Part shown: positions 1-5,169 of the stretch, one piece after another | How the letters are laid out: every line of letters starts with the position of its first letter | Numbering within the stretch: position 1 is the stretch's first letter | Source: Alphaproteobacteria bacterium | GTDB taxonomy: Bacteria; Pseudomonadota; Alphaproteobacteria; ATCC43930; CGMCC-115725 | NCBI GenBank assembly: GCA_019241915.1 | Contig: JAFAWI010000529.1 | Location: forward strand, 1-5,797 | Direction: 5' to 3' | Length of the DNA stretch: 5,797 bases | Translations under genes and position numbers: made by a program | Notes under the pieces: generated by a model | Database searches by the model: none | Seen by the model: only the letters and a program-made list of their open reading frames with translations | Told to the model about the DNA's origin: nothing

Positions 1-260
1 TGCCGCATATCTGCAATTTCGCGCTGAACCGCAACGTCACGCTTGGGCCATGGATGCATGTCGGCAGCCAGATCCGGCATTTTGCCGCAGCGCGGCTCGG
101 CGACTCGCTCTCGGTTCGCGCCCGCGTCACCGGCAATTACGAGCACAAAGGCCATCTTTTTGTCGATATCGACGCGTTGATCGTCGCGAACGAGTGCACC
201 CCGATCGCCCGCTCGGGCCATCTGTCGATCTATCGCCCGCGCCAGCTTGCCGCCGCGTGA
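1..260 (+). CDS. MaoC-like / hotdog-fold dehydratase-family protein, 3' end only
   Basis: The gene enters from the left edge and reads in frame from base 3 to a TGA at 258-260, giving the last 85 residues. The visible part contains L-G-P-W-M-H-V-G-S followed by R-H-F-A-A, then a stretch alternating hydrophobic and polar residues (L-S-V-R-A-R-V-T-G, then H-L-F-V-D-I-D-A-L-I-V-A-N). That is the layout of a hotdog-fold beta sheet as found in MaoC-type enoyl-CoA hydratases and related acyl-CoA-handling proteins. The K-G-H-x-F-V-D-(I/L)-D core is the part I recognise best. The catalytic N-terminal portion lies outside the window, so I cannot tell a hydratase from a thioesterase or a non-catalytic member. 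It would be a cytosolic protein. An internal ATG at 54 is inside the family match and is not a start. The next gene begins 117 bases downstream with its own ribosome binding site, so co-transcription is not evident. Confidence 0.72.
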   Translation, partial: PHICNFALNRNVTLGPWMHVGSQIRHFAAARLGDSLSVRARVTGNYEHKGHLFVDIDALIVANECTPIARSGHLSIYRPRQLAAA

Positions 261-343
261 GGCGATTGCTCCCGATGACTTTCCATCTGACGTAGAGGCG
301 TTTTTCGGGAACACGCAACGAGGGCGGTGCGTTCTCCTGGCAT

Positions 344-372
344 TACCTTTCGAGGTAGCAAAAACGAGGTGA
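344..372 (+). promoter_or_regulatory. Small TTCG-loop hairpin next to a strong ribosome binding site
   Basis: TACCT (344-348), TTCG loop (349-352) and AGGTA (353-357) form a 5-bp stem with a UUCG tetraloop, followed by an A-rich spacer and the Shine-Dalgarno sequence GAGGTGA (366-372), four bases before the ATG at 377. The ribosome binding site decides the start of the downstream gene. The hairpin is seen directly; a role in translation or mRNA stability is inference. Confidence 0.4.
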
Positions 373-376
373 GACC

Positions 377-544
377 ATGAAAACCCTTCTGAGCGCCCTC
401 GCGGTCGTGATCGGCCTCGGCGCCGTCACGATGGCGACCCCGGCCAGCGCGGCCTGCTGGGACACCCCTTGGGGTGTGCGATGCAACGGTTGGGGCCCGG
501 GCTGGCATCACTGGCACCACTGGCACCAATGGGATCGCTGGTAG
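377..544 (+). CDS. Tiny exported Trp/His-rich protein with a Cys pair (paralogue 1)
   Basis: The gene encodes 55 aa, starting at an ATG four bases after GAGGTGA. Residues 1-25 form a classical Sec signal peptide: Lys at position 3, a hydrophobic core, and a predicted cut after A-S-A. The mature peptide is about 30 residues. It opens with A-C-W-D-T-P-W-G-V-R-C (Cys27 and Cys36) and ends in a ladder in which every third residue from 43 to 55 is Trp, with His pairs between. It holds 8 Trp and 5 His. The next gene encodes a protein with the same architecture and the same Cys positions, so the two are paralogues. I recognise no characterised family. Compositionally it recalls small Gly/Trp/His-rich secreted proteins of rhizobia, often left as hypothetical or compared with sulfur-globule proteins. 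The His and Cys content suggests metal binding or a disulfide, but this is inference. It is too short for many gene callers, yet the start signal and signal peptide make it credible. Confidence 0.78.
   Translation: MKTLLSALAVVIGLGAVTMATPASAACWDTPWGVRCNGWGPGWHHWHHWHQWDRW
504..530 (+). repeat. Three 9-bp tandem units encoding Trp-His-His/Gln steps
   Basis: Units GGCATCACT (504-512), GGCACCACT (513-521) and GGCACCAAT (522-530) sit head to tail inside the first Trp/His-rich gene. Each unit adds one step of the W-H-H ladder. A repeat whose unit is a multiple of three can grow or shrink without breaking the frame, so the ladder length may vary between strains (inference). Confidence 0.75.
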
Positions 545-556
545 TCGGGCAAGCGT

Positions 557-576
557 AAGCGCCGCGACCGGCGCTT
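557..576 (+). terminator. 8-bp hairpin after the first Trp/His-rich gene
   Basis: AAGCGCCG (557-564) pairs perfectly with CGGCGCTT (569-576) around a CGAC loop, starting 12 bases after the stop codon at 544. Only a short T run follows, so it is a weak intrinsic terminator at best, and could equally be a 3' stabilising stem. Confidence 0.4.
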
Positions 577-588
577 TGGTGATGGCCG

Positions 589-623
589 ATCGGCGGCGCG
601 AGGATCTCCTCCGCCGCCGATTT
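589..623 (+). terminator. 10-bp GC-rich hairpin followed by TTT
   Basis: ATCGGCGGCG (589-598) pairs perfectly with CGCCGCCGAT (612-621) across a 13-base loop, and the right arm runs into TTT. It is the stronger of two hairpins between the tandem small genes, and suggests that transcription from the first is stopped or attenuated before the second. The T tract is short, so termination efficiency is uncertain. Confidence 0.5.
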
Positions 624-709
624 GGCGTCTGGCAGGAGCACTGGGAACACGAAACGCCGACGTTGCGTATTATTAAGCGTCACAGGCTTTCGGCAAAGAA
701 GGTGACGCC

Positions 710-916
710 ATGAAGAAGCTCATCCTATCGACGTTTGCGGCGCTGCTGTTGCTCGGCGCGGTCGGCGCCAAACCGGCCGATGCGGCTTGCTGGTGGAACG
801 GTTGGGGTTGGCAGTGCTGGCGGCCCTGGCATCACGCCTATTGGGCATACGGCTATCCCTATCGCCCCTGGGGCTGGGGTTGGGGCTGGCATCGCCACTA
901 CTGGCGGCACTGGTAG
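710..916 (+). CDS. Tiny exported Trp/Gly/His/Tyr-rich protein with a Cys pair (paralogue 2)
   Basis: The gene encodes 68 aa. AAGAAGGTGA at 696-705 lies four bases before the ATG and fixes the start. Residues 1-25 are a Sec signal peptide (Lys-Lys at 2-3, Leu-rich core, predicted cut after A-D-A). The mature part, about 43 residues, begins A-C-W-W-N-G-W-G-W-Q-C, with Cys27 and Cys36 exactly where paralogue 1 has them; A-C-W-x3-W-G-x2-C is shared. The rest holds a Y/P-rich segment (about 44-53), a W-G-W-G-W-G-W run (54-60) and a W/H/R tail. In all there are 13 Trp, 5 His and 5 Tyr in the mature chain. There is no catalytic motif. It probably acts in the periplasm or outside the cell. Metal or haem binding, or a structural granule role like sulfur-globule proteins, are untested possibilities. 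The 165-base gap with hairpins suggests it is not simply co-translated with paralogue 1. Confidence 0.8.
   Translation: MKKLILSTFAALLLLGAVGAKPADAACWWNGWGWQCWRPWHHAYWAYGYPYRPWGWGWGWHRHYWRHW
800..890 (+). repeat. G-run repeats in the Trp/Gly codon tracts
   Basis: GGTTGGGGTTGG occurs at 800-811. At 869-886 there are three 6-bp units (TGGGGC, TGGGGT, TGGGGC) followed by TGGC. The second is a tandem Trp-Gly codon repeat. Both stretches have several G runs close together and could in principle form a quadruplex in DNA or mRNA, but this may only reflect the amino acid composition. Confidence 0.45.
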
Positions 917-1277
917 ACGCTATTTCGGGCTGGCGGCGGACGGGTGAAACAGCTCCTCCCCGCCCAGCCTATAGGCGCCAATCGCCTGCTGCCCCGGCAC
1001 GGTCGTGAATTACATTGCCGGCCAATCCGGTCCGGCGCATGGTCGCGCTTGCGTTGCCCATTCAGCTCAATGACGTCGTCATCGAACAGCGCCGGCGCGG
1101 CGTCAAGCGTCGCGGCGCCTCTTGCCCCCGTTGAGCGCTGCGGCAGCGCCACCGTCTGCCACAGCTCGCGGCTGACGAATGCGTCTGCCAGAGTTGCGAA
1201 TCGCTCACGCCGTCCGCTCGCCCGTCTCCTTAGTATGGCAAAGCTTCGCTCGGATAGCGGCAAGGTTGGGGGATTGC
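917..1277. other. 361-base stretch with no confident gene; possible decayed minus-strand coding remnant
   Basis: No reading frame here has a convincing start, ribosome binding site or family match. A weak imperfect stem at 928-936 / 960-969 could terminate the gene ending at 916, but it has a bulge, a 23-base loop and no T tract. On the minus strand, about 1185 down to 1027 reads as an uninterrupted frame (segments such as R-E-L-W-Q-T-V-A-L-P-Q-R and D-D-D-V-I-E-L-N-G-Q). By my count roughly four fifths of about 53 codons end in G or C, as expected for real genes of this genome, and codon quality falls off on both sides. I do not recognise the protein. The remnant idea is inference. The promoter of the downstream binding-protein gene should also lie here, but I see no clear consensus boxes. 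Confidence 0.35.
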
Positions 1278-2864
1278 ATGAAGTCCATGCGGTGCATCCT
1301 GATGGCTGCGGTAGTGATCGCGGCGATCGCGCCCGGCGCCCAGGCGCAGAAAAGCGGCGGCGTCCTGCGCATCTTTCACCGCGACAGCCCGGCCAACATG
1401 TCGATTCACGAAGAGGGCACGGTTTCGGTGGTGGCGCCGATCATGCCGGTCTTCAACAATTTGGTCGTGTTCAACCCGCACGAAAAGCAGAACCGGCTCG
1501 ACAATATCGTGCCGGATCTCGCCGACAGCTGGGCGTGGAGCGAGGACGGCAAGGACCTGACCTTCAAGCTGCACCAGGGGGTCAAGTGGCACGACGGCAA
1601 GCCGTTCACCGCCGCCGATGTCAAATGCACCTGGGACCTGCTGCAGAACAAGGCGACAGAAAAGCTCCGCCTCAACGCCCGCGAGGCCTGGTGGGCCAAT
1701 CTCGACAACGTCACCGTCGACAACGATTATCAGGCGACGTTTCACATGAAGCGGCCGCAGCCGGCGTTCCTCGCATTCCTCGCCTCGGGCTTTACGCCGG
1801 TCTATCCGTGCCACGTGTCGCCGGCGCAGATGCGACAGCACCCGATCGGCACCGGGCCGTTCAAGTTTGTCGAGTTCAAGCCCAACCAGTCGATCAAGGT
1901 CGCCAAGAACCCTGACTACTGGAAGCCGGGTCTTCCCTATCTCGACGGGATCGAGTGGACGATCATTCCCAACCGCTCGACGCAGATGCTCGCCTTTGTC
2001 GCCGGCCAGTTCGACATGACCTTTCCCTATGAGGTCACCGTGCCGAACATGAAGGACATCAAGAGCCAGATGCCCGACGCGGTGTGCGAGATCACGCCGA
2101 CCAATTTCGCTCCGAACCTGCTGATGACACGCAAGCCACCGTTCGATAACACCGAGCTGCGCAAGGCGGTGGCGATGACGATCGATCACAAAGCCTTTGT
2201 CGACATTCTCGGCGAGGGCAACGGCGACATCGGCACGGCCGTGCTGCCGGCGCCCGAAGGACAGTGGGCGATGCCAAAGGAAATGCGCGACACGCTGCCC
2301 GGCTACGCTTCGGATATCGGCAAGTCGCGCGAAGAAGCCCGCAAAATACTGCAGTCGCTCGGCTACGGCCCCGACAAGCGCCTGTCGTTCAAGATCTCCG
2401 CGCGCAATCTGCCGGACTATCGCGACGCCGCGTCGCTGCTGATCGATCAGCTGAAGCAGATCAACATCGATGCCGAGCTCGATCTGGTCGAGACCGCGCA
2501 GTGGCTGCCGCGGCTGGTGCGCTCCGATTTCGTCCTGGCGCAGAGCGTGGCGGGGGCGGGCATCGACGATCCGGACCAGACCTTCTACGAAAATTACGGC
2601 TGCGATTCGAACCGCAACTACACGCATTATTGCGATCGCGAGATCGAGAAGATGATCGACCAGCAGTCGGCGGAGCGCGATCAGGCGAAGCGGCAGAAGC
2701 TGGTCTGGGAGATCGACGCCAGATTGCAGCAGGCGGTGGCGCGGCCGATCGAGTTCTACCTGCGCAAGGCGACCTGTTGGCGGCCCGAGGTCAAAGGGCT
2801 CACCATCATGGTCAACAGCTCGTACAACGGCTGGCGCTTTGAGGATGTATGGCTCGACAAGTGA
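1278..2864 (+). CDS. Periplasmic substrate-binding protein of an oligopeptide/dipeptide-type ABC importer (SBP_bac_5)
   Basis: The gene encodes 528 aa. I chose the ATG at 1278 because GGGGGA (1268-1273) precedes it by four bases and a Sec signal peptide follows at once (residues 1-23, hydrophobic core, predicted cut after A-Q-A). An in-frame ATG at 1179 would bury that signal. The family 5 signature is clear at about 81-117: L-A-D-S-W, then S-E-D-G-K, then G-V-K-W-H-D-G-K-P-F and T-A-A-D-V. G-T-G-P-F at 191-195 and Y-L-D-G-I at 221-225 are further landmarks. A second lobe (about 280-480) leads to a C-terminal return strand ending N-G-W-R-F-E-D-V-W. Length is normal for the family. There is no lipobox cysteine, so it should be freely periplasmic, delivering peptides or other solutes to an inner-membrane permease. 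No permease or ATPase genes flank it, so it looks like an orphan that borrows a transporter encoded elsewhere. The ligand cannot be read from sequence. Confidence 0.93.
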   Translation: MKSMRCILMAAVVIAAIAPGAQAQKSGGVLRIFHRDSPANMSIHEEGTVSVVAPIMPVFNNLVVFNPHEKQNRLDNIVPDLADSWAWSEDGKDLTFKLHQGVKWHDGKPFTAADVKCTWDLLQNKATEKLRLNAREAWWANLDNVTVDNDYQATFHMKRPQPAFLAFLASGFTPVYPCHVSPAQMRQHPIGTGPFKFVEFKPNQSIKVAKNPDYWKPGLPYLDGIEWTIIPNRSTQMLAFVAGQFDMTFPYEVTVPNMKDIKSQMPDAVCEITPTNFAPNLLMTRKPPFDNTELRKAVAMTIDHKAFVDILGEGNGDIGTAVLPAPEGQWAMPKEMRDTLPGYASDIGKSREEARKILQSLGYGPDKRLSFKISARNLPDYRDAASLLIDQLKQINIDAELDLVETAQWLPRLVRSDFVLAQSVAGAGIDDPDQTFYENYGCDSNRNYTHYCDREIEKMIDQQSAERDQAKRQKLVWEIDARLQQAVARPIEFYLRKATCWRPEVKGLTIMVNSSYNGWRFEDVWLDK

Positions 2865-2912
2865 CCTGAGGCCCGGTTCGAGCCGTCAGGTCATTCCGAC
2901 GCACGTCGGGAT
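2862..2912. repeat. Two abutting palindromes between convergent genes (terminator or REP-like)
   Basis: TGACCTGA (2862-2869), which includes the stop codon of the binding-protein gene, pairs perfectly with TCAGGTCA (2886-2893). Directly adjoining, ATTCCGACG (2893-2901) pairs with CGTCGGGAT (2904-2912) with one G-T wobble and a CA centre. Neither is followed by a T tract on the + strand. Between convergent genes they could act as a bidirectional terminator. The CATTCC...GGGATCC style also resembles short palindromic repeats scattered in rhizobial genomes (family resemblance recalled, not checked). Confidence 0.5.
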
Positions 2913-2927
2913 CCGGATTGGGCAACG

Positions 2928-4277
2928 CTATGGCTTGGGGGCTGGCAGGCGCGGCTGGCCGACTTCGGGCGAGATATCGGCCTCATCGCTGCGCGCCGGC
3001 AGCCAGGCAATGGCAACGGCGACACCCAGCGCGGCGATGCCGATCGGATAGAGCAGCCCGCCTCGCCCCGCGCCGCCGAGCGCGGCGGCGAGCGGCACCA
3101 GCCCGCCAAACACGCCGTTGCCGATTTGATAGGGGAGCGATACCGAGGTGTAGCGGATGCGTGTCGGGAACAGCTCGACCAGCAACGCCGCCATCGGCCC
3201 ATAAGCCAGCGCCGCCAGCACTGTCAGGTAAAACACCAGCAAGGTCAGCACGACGGGATTGTCCTTGAACGTGCCGAGCAGCGCGAACACCGGCCACAAA
3301 CTGACCGCGGCGAGCAGAAACCCGAGTGCCATTATGTTGCGGCGACCGATCCTGTCGGACAGCGCGCCGAACGCGACAAACAACGGCAATCCCAGCGAAA
3401 GCGCTACGATCGTCACGACCCATACCATGACTTCCGGCACCTTGAGCACCGCTTGAAGGTAATAGAGCGCATAGAACTGGCCGGCGTACCAGACGACCGC
3501 CTCGGGCGCCGCCGCGCCGAACAGTGCCAGCAGCATCAGCCGCCAATTGCCCCATCCCGCGAGGCTGTCGCGCAGCGGGTCGGACGATGCCTTGTTGTGC
3601 TCCTTGAGCCGGTCGTACAGCGGCGGCTCGGCGAACCGCAGCCGCAGGTAGATCGCGACCGGAACCAGGGCAGCCGACAAAAGGAACGGCACACGCCATC
3701 CCCAGGCGTCGAAGCGCTGTTCGCCGATGCCGGCGCGGCAGAGCAAAATCGCCAGCAGGGCCAGCACGATTCCGGCCGTCGCCGTGGTCTGCACCCAGGA
3801 CGTGTAGAGGCCGCGCTTGGCGTCCGGCGCGTGCTCGGCGACATAGATCGCGGCGCCACCGTATTCGCCGCCAAGCGCCAGCCCCTGGATCACCCGCAAC
3901 AGGACCAGCAGCACCGGCGCCGAGAGGCCGAGTGTCCCGTAGCCCGGCAGCAACCCGACGCCGACGGTGGTGGCGCCGATCATAAGCAAGGTCAGCGACA
4001 GGGCATATTTGCGTCCGACCCGGTCGCCGAGATACCCGAACACGACCGCGCCTGCGGGGCGGACGACAAACCCGGTCCCCACCAGCCCCAGGACGGCGAA
4101 CCAAGCAAGCCCGCTTTCGGCGGGAAAAAACTTCGCGGCAAAAAACGTCGCCAGCGCGCCATAAAGATAGAAATCGTACCAGGCCAGCAGCGTGCCTATC
4201 GTCGATGCGGCAACCACAAAGGGCAGCCTCGTCTCCATCGGCGCTTCCGATCTGACGATCAATGCCTGGCTGGTCAT
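2928..4277 (-). CDS. MFS transporter, metabolite:H+ symporter (MHS) family
   Basis: The protein has 449 aa. The start is the ATG at 4277-4275, because GGAGGA at 4290-4285 precedes it by seven bases; the frame extends further upstream without another good start. Family hallmarks: W-Y-D-F-Y-L-Y-G at 33-40 in the first membrane helix; the loop 2-3 motif with R-P-A-G, then G-Y-L-G-D-R-V-G-R-K at 81-90; G-G-E-Y-G-G at 136-141 followed by A-E-H-A-P and R-G; the repeated loop 8-9 motif G-A-L-S-D-R-I-G-R-R at 304-313; and E-L-F-P-T-R-I-R-Y at 368-376 before a helix ending G-G-L-V-P. About 12 hydrophobic segments and the length match the MHS group, which includes ProP, KgtP, ShiA and citrate carriers. 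These move carboxylates, osmolytes or aromatic acids with protons across the inner membrane. Substrate is not predictable here. The C-terminal tail (about 430-449) is short, Pro-rich and soluble, without the coiled coil of ProP. It converges on the binding-protein gene and diverges from trmO. Confidence 0.93.
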   Translation of the reverse strand: MTSQALIVRSEAPMETRLPFVVAASTIGTLLAWYDFYLYGALATFFAAKFFPAESGLAWFAVLGLVGTGFVVRPAGAVVFGYLGDRVGRKYALSLTLLMIGATTVGVGLLPGYGTLGLSAPVLLVLLRVIQGLALGGEYGGAAIYVAEHAPDAKRGLYTSWVQTTATAGIVLALLAILLCRAGIGEQRFDAWGWRVPFLLSAALVPVAIYLRLRFAEPPLYDRLKEHNKASSDPLRDSLAGWGNWRLMLLALFGAAAPEAVVWYAGQFYALYYLQAVLKVPEVMVWVVTIVALSLGLPLFVAFGALSDRIGRRNIMALGFLLAAVSLWPVFALLGTFKDNPVVLTLLVFYLTVLAALAYGPMAALLVELFPTRIRYTSVSLPYQIGNGVFGGLVPLAAALGGAGRGGLLYPIGIAALGVAVAIAWLPARSDEADISPEVGQPRLPAPKP

Positions 4278-4284
4278 CGCATGG

Positions 4285-4290
4285 TCCTCC
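4285..4290 (-). promoter_or_regulatory. Shine-Dalgarno GGAGGA of the MHS transporter gene
   Basis: On the minus strand, GGAGGA is followed by seven bases and then ATG ACC. An out-of-frame ATG lies two bases nearer the site, but only the second ATG opens the family-matching frame. The site therefore sets the start at 4277. Confidence 0.75.
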
Positions 4291-4421
4291 GGCCCCGGCC
4301 GCACAAGCTCCAGCTATCGACAACGGCGGAAAGACGGCGAAAATGAGGATGCACTGTTCGCCGCCGCAAAAATTTCCACAACCATACCGAGATCAAAGCG
4401 ATCACCGCAGCCCTGCAGGCT

Positions 4422-4467
4422 TGGGATTGGAAGACGCGGGCGGAGCCGATCCTCCGCCCTAATCCCA
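4422..4467. promoter_or_regulatory. Nested two-stem hairpin upstream of trmO
   Basis: The outer stem TGGGATT (4422-4428) pairs with AATCCCA (4461-4467). The inner stem GGGCGGAG (4438-4445) pairs perfectly with CTCCGCCC (4452-4459) around loop CCGATC. The internal loop is asymmetric: nine bases on the left and one on the right. It ends 40 bases before the trmO ATG in the divergent trmO/transporter region. There is no T tract on either strand. It could be a 5' leader structure or a small structured RNA element; the function is not known. Confidence 0.5.
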
Positions 4468-4507
4468 TCTCGACACGACGTCCCTCTGGCTGCCATCGTT
4501 CTCGTCG

Positions 4508-4954
4508 ATGAGCGAGAGCGATCTGCGGACCGGCGAGAAGGCGGTCGAACTACCGGCAGGGACTGACACCGGCCTCTATTTCATCGGCGTCATCCACACG
4601 CCCTGGAAGACCCGGCGGGAGTGCCCGAAACGCGGTGCGCCTGACGGGCCTATATGCACGATCACGCTGGACGAGCGCTGGCAACAGGGCCTGGCCGGCA
4701 TCGCGCGTCACAAACGCATCCAGGTGCTTTATTGGATGCACCAGGCCCGGCGCGACCTCGTGCTGCAGACGCCCTTTCAGCGTGAGACGACCGGCACCTT
4801 CGCGCTGCGTTCCCCGGTGCGCCCGAACCCCATTGCGTCGTCGCTGGTCGAACTGGTCCGCGTCGCGGGAAATTCGGTGCAGGTCCGCGGCCTCGACTGC
4901 CTCGACGGCACCCCGCTCCTCGACCTGAAGCCGGAGCACGGCGCGAACGAGTAG
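4508..4954 (+). CDS. trmO: tRNA (N6-threonylcarbamoyladenosine-37-N6)-methyltransferase TrmO (TsaA/YaeB family)
   Basis: The protein has 148 aa. The family transfers a methyl group from S-adenosylmethionine to N6 of t6A at position 37 of certain tRNAs that read ACN threonine codons, giving m6t6A, which tunes decoding. Visible hallmarks: F-I-G-V-I-H-T-P-W-K at 25-34 with C-P-K-R-G soon after; R-R-D-L-V-L-Q-T-P-F at 81-90; G-T-F-A-L-R-S-P-V-R-P-N-P-I at 96-109; and G-L-D-C-L-D-G-T-P-L-L-D-L-K-P at 128-142. The protein is the single-domain beta-barrel form, shorter than the E. coli enzyme, which carries an extra C-terminal domain. The tail after K-P is only six residues. The ATG at 4508 is the only ATG/GTG between the upstream in-frame stop (4460-4462) and the conserved core. 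No strong Shine-Dalgarno precedes it, so expression may be weak or the start may be reached otherwise. It stands alone, divergent from the transporter. Confidence 0.92.
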   Translation: MSESDLRTGEKAVELPAGTDTGLYFIGVIHTPWKTRRECPKRGAPDGPICTITLDERWQQGLAGIARHKRIQVLYWMHQARRDLVLQTPFQRETTGTFALRSPVRPNPIASSLVELVRVAGNSVQVRGLDCLDGTPLLDLKPEHGANE

Positions 4955-4990
4955 GCCCGCCCCACAGGTGGCGTCCGGTTTGGCGTGCGT

Positions 4991-5014
4991 CTCTATATTC
5001 GTTCGTATATTGCG
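4991..5014. promoter_or_regulatory. Degenerate ModE-box-like inverted repeat (tentative)
   Basis: CTCTATAT (4991-4998), eight bases, then ATATTGCG (5007-5014). Known ModE-type molybdate-response sites have the form CGTTATAT, a spacer of about eight bases, then ATATAACG; each half here matches 6 of 8 positions. The surrounding DNA is GC-rich, so the A/T island stands out. It lies 65 bases upstream of the aldehyde dehydrogenase remnant and about 330 bases before mop. This is suggestive only; an ordinary promoter is an alternative. Confidence 0.25.
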
Positions 5015-5079
5015 ATCGCCGGCCGCATGCTACGTCCTTAGCCCAGAGAGCCACATCGAACGATTTGGAAGAGTGCGGG

Positions 5080-5169
5080 ATGCCCTCATATCCTGAGCTG
5101 AAGCTCTATGTCGGCGGCGAATGGCGCCGCCGCGACGGGCGCGTCGGTGATCATAATGGTCGGCGATAG
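5080..5169 (+). pseudogene. Aldehyde dehydrogenase, N-terminal stub only
   Basis: An ATG at 5080 preceded by GGAAGAG (5067-5073) opens a 29-codon frame beginning M-P-S-Y-P-E-L-K-L-Y-V-G-G-E-W-R-R-R-D-G-R and ending at a TAG at 5167-5169. The Y-P-E-L-x-L-Y-(I/V)-G-G-E-W-R-x-R-D-G opening is the typical N-terminus of NAD(P)-dependent aldehyde or semialdehyde dehydrogenases, proteins of about 480 aa, where it is followed by the P-V-x-N-P segment. Here the match stops at about residue 21 (base 5142). Neither the cofactor site nor the catalytic Cys is present, so the product cannot be an enzyme. The start signals remain intact, so a short peptide may still be made. The following bases read on the other strand as part of a different gene, which shows that the 3' part was removed by rearrangement rather than by point mutation. 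A perfect 8-bp hairpin (5112-5119 / 5125-5132) lies just before the break. Confidence 0.68.

Noticed and set aside
230..529. Minus-strand frame of 99 codons over the first small gene
   Set aside because: It has no motif or start signal, and it overlaps the signal-peptide gene whose start context is strong.
1179..1277. Earlier in-frame start for the binding-protein gene
   Set aside because: The extra 33 residues would precede the signal peptide, and no Shine-Dalgarno fits; the ATG at 1278 has GGGGGA at the right distance.
944..1915. + frame of 323 codons starting before and overlapping the binding-protein gene
   Set aside because: It overlaps a confident gene in another frame for more than half its length, is low-complexity Arg/Ser/Ala, and has no ribosome binding site.
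1230..2627. Long open frame (465 codons) antisense to the binding-protein gene
   Set aside because: It is a shadow of GC-rich coding sequence: no family motif, odd composition (many Arg/His/Val), and the + strand encodes a complete SBP_bac_5 protein with signal peptide and Shine-Dalgarno.
3126..4346. Long + frame (406 codons) and an overlapping minus frame (about 2983-4323) across the transporter gene
   Set aside because: Both are Arg/Gln/Ala-rich shadows without hydrophobic segments or motifs; the transporter frame has all MHS motifs and a good ribosome binding site.
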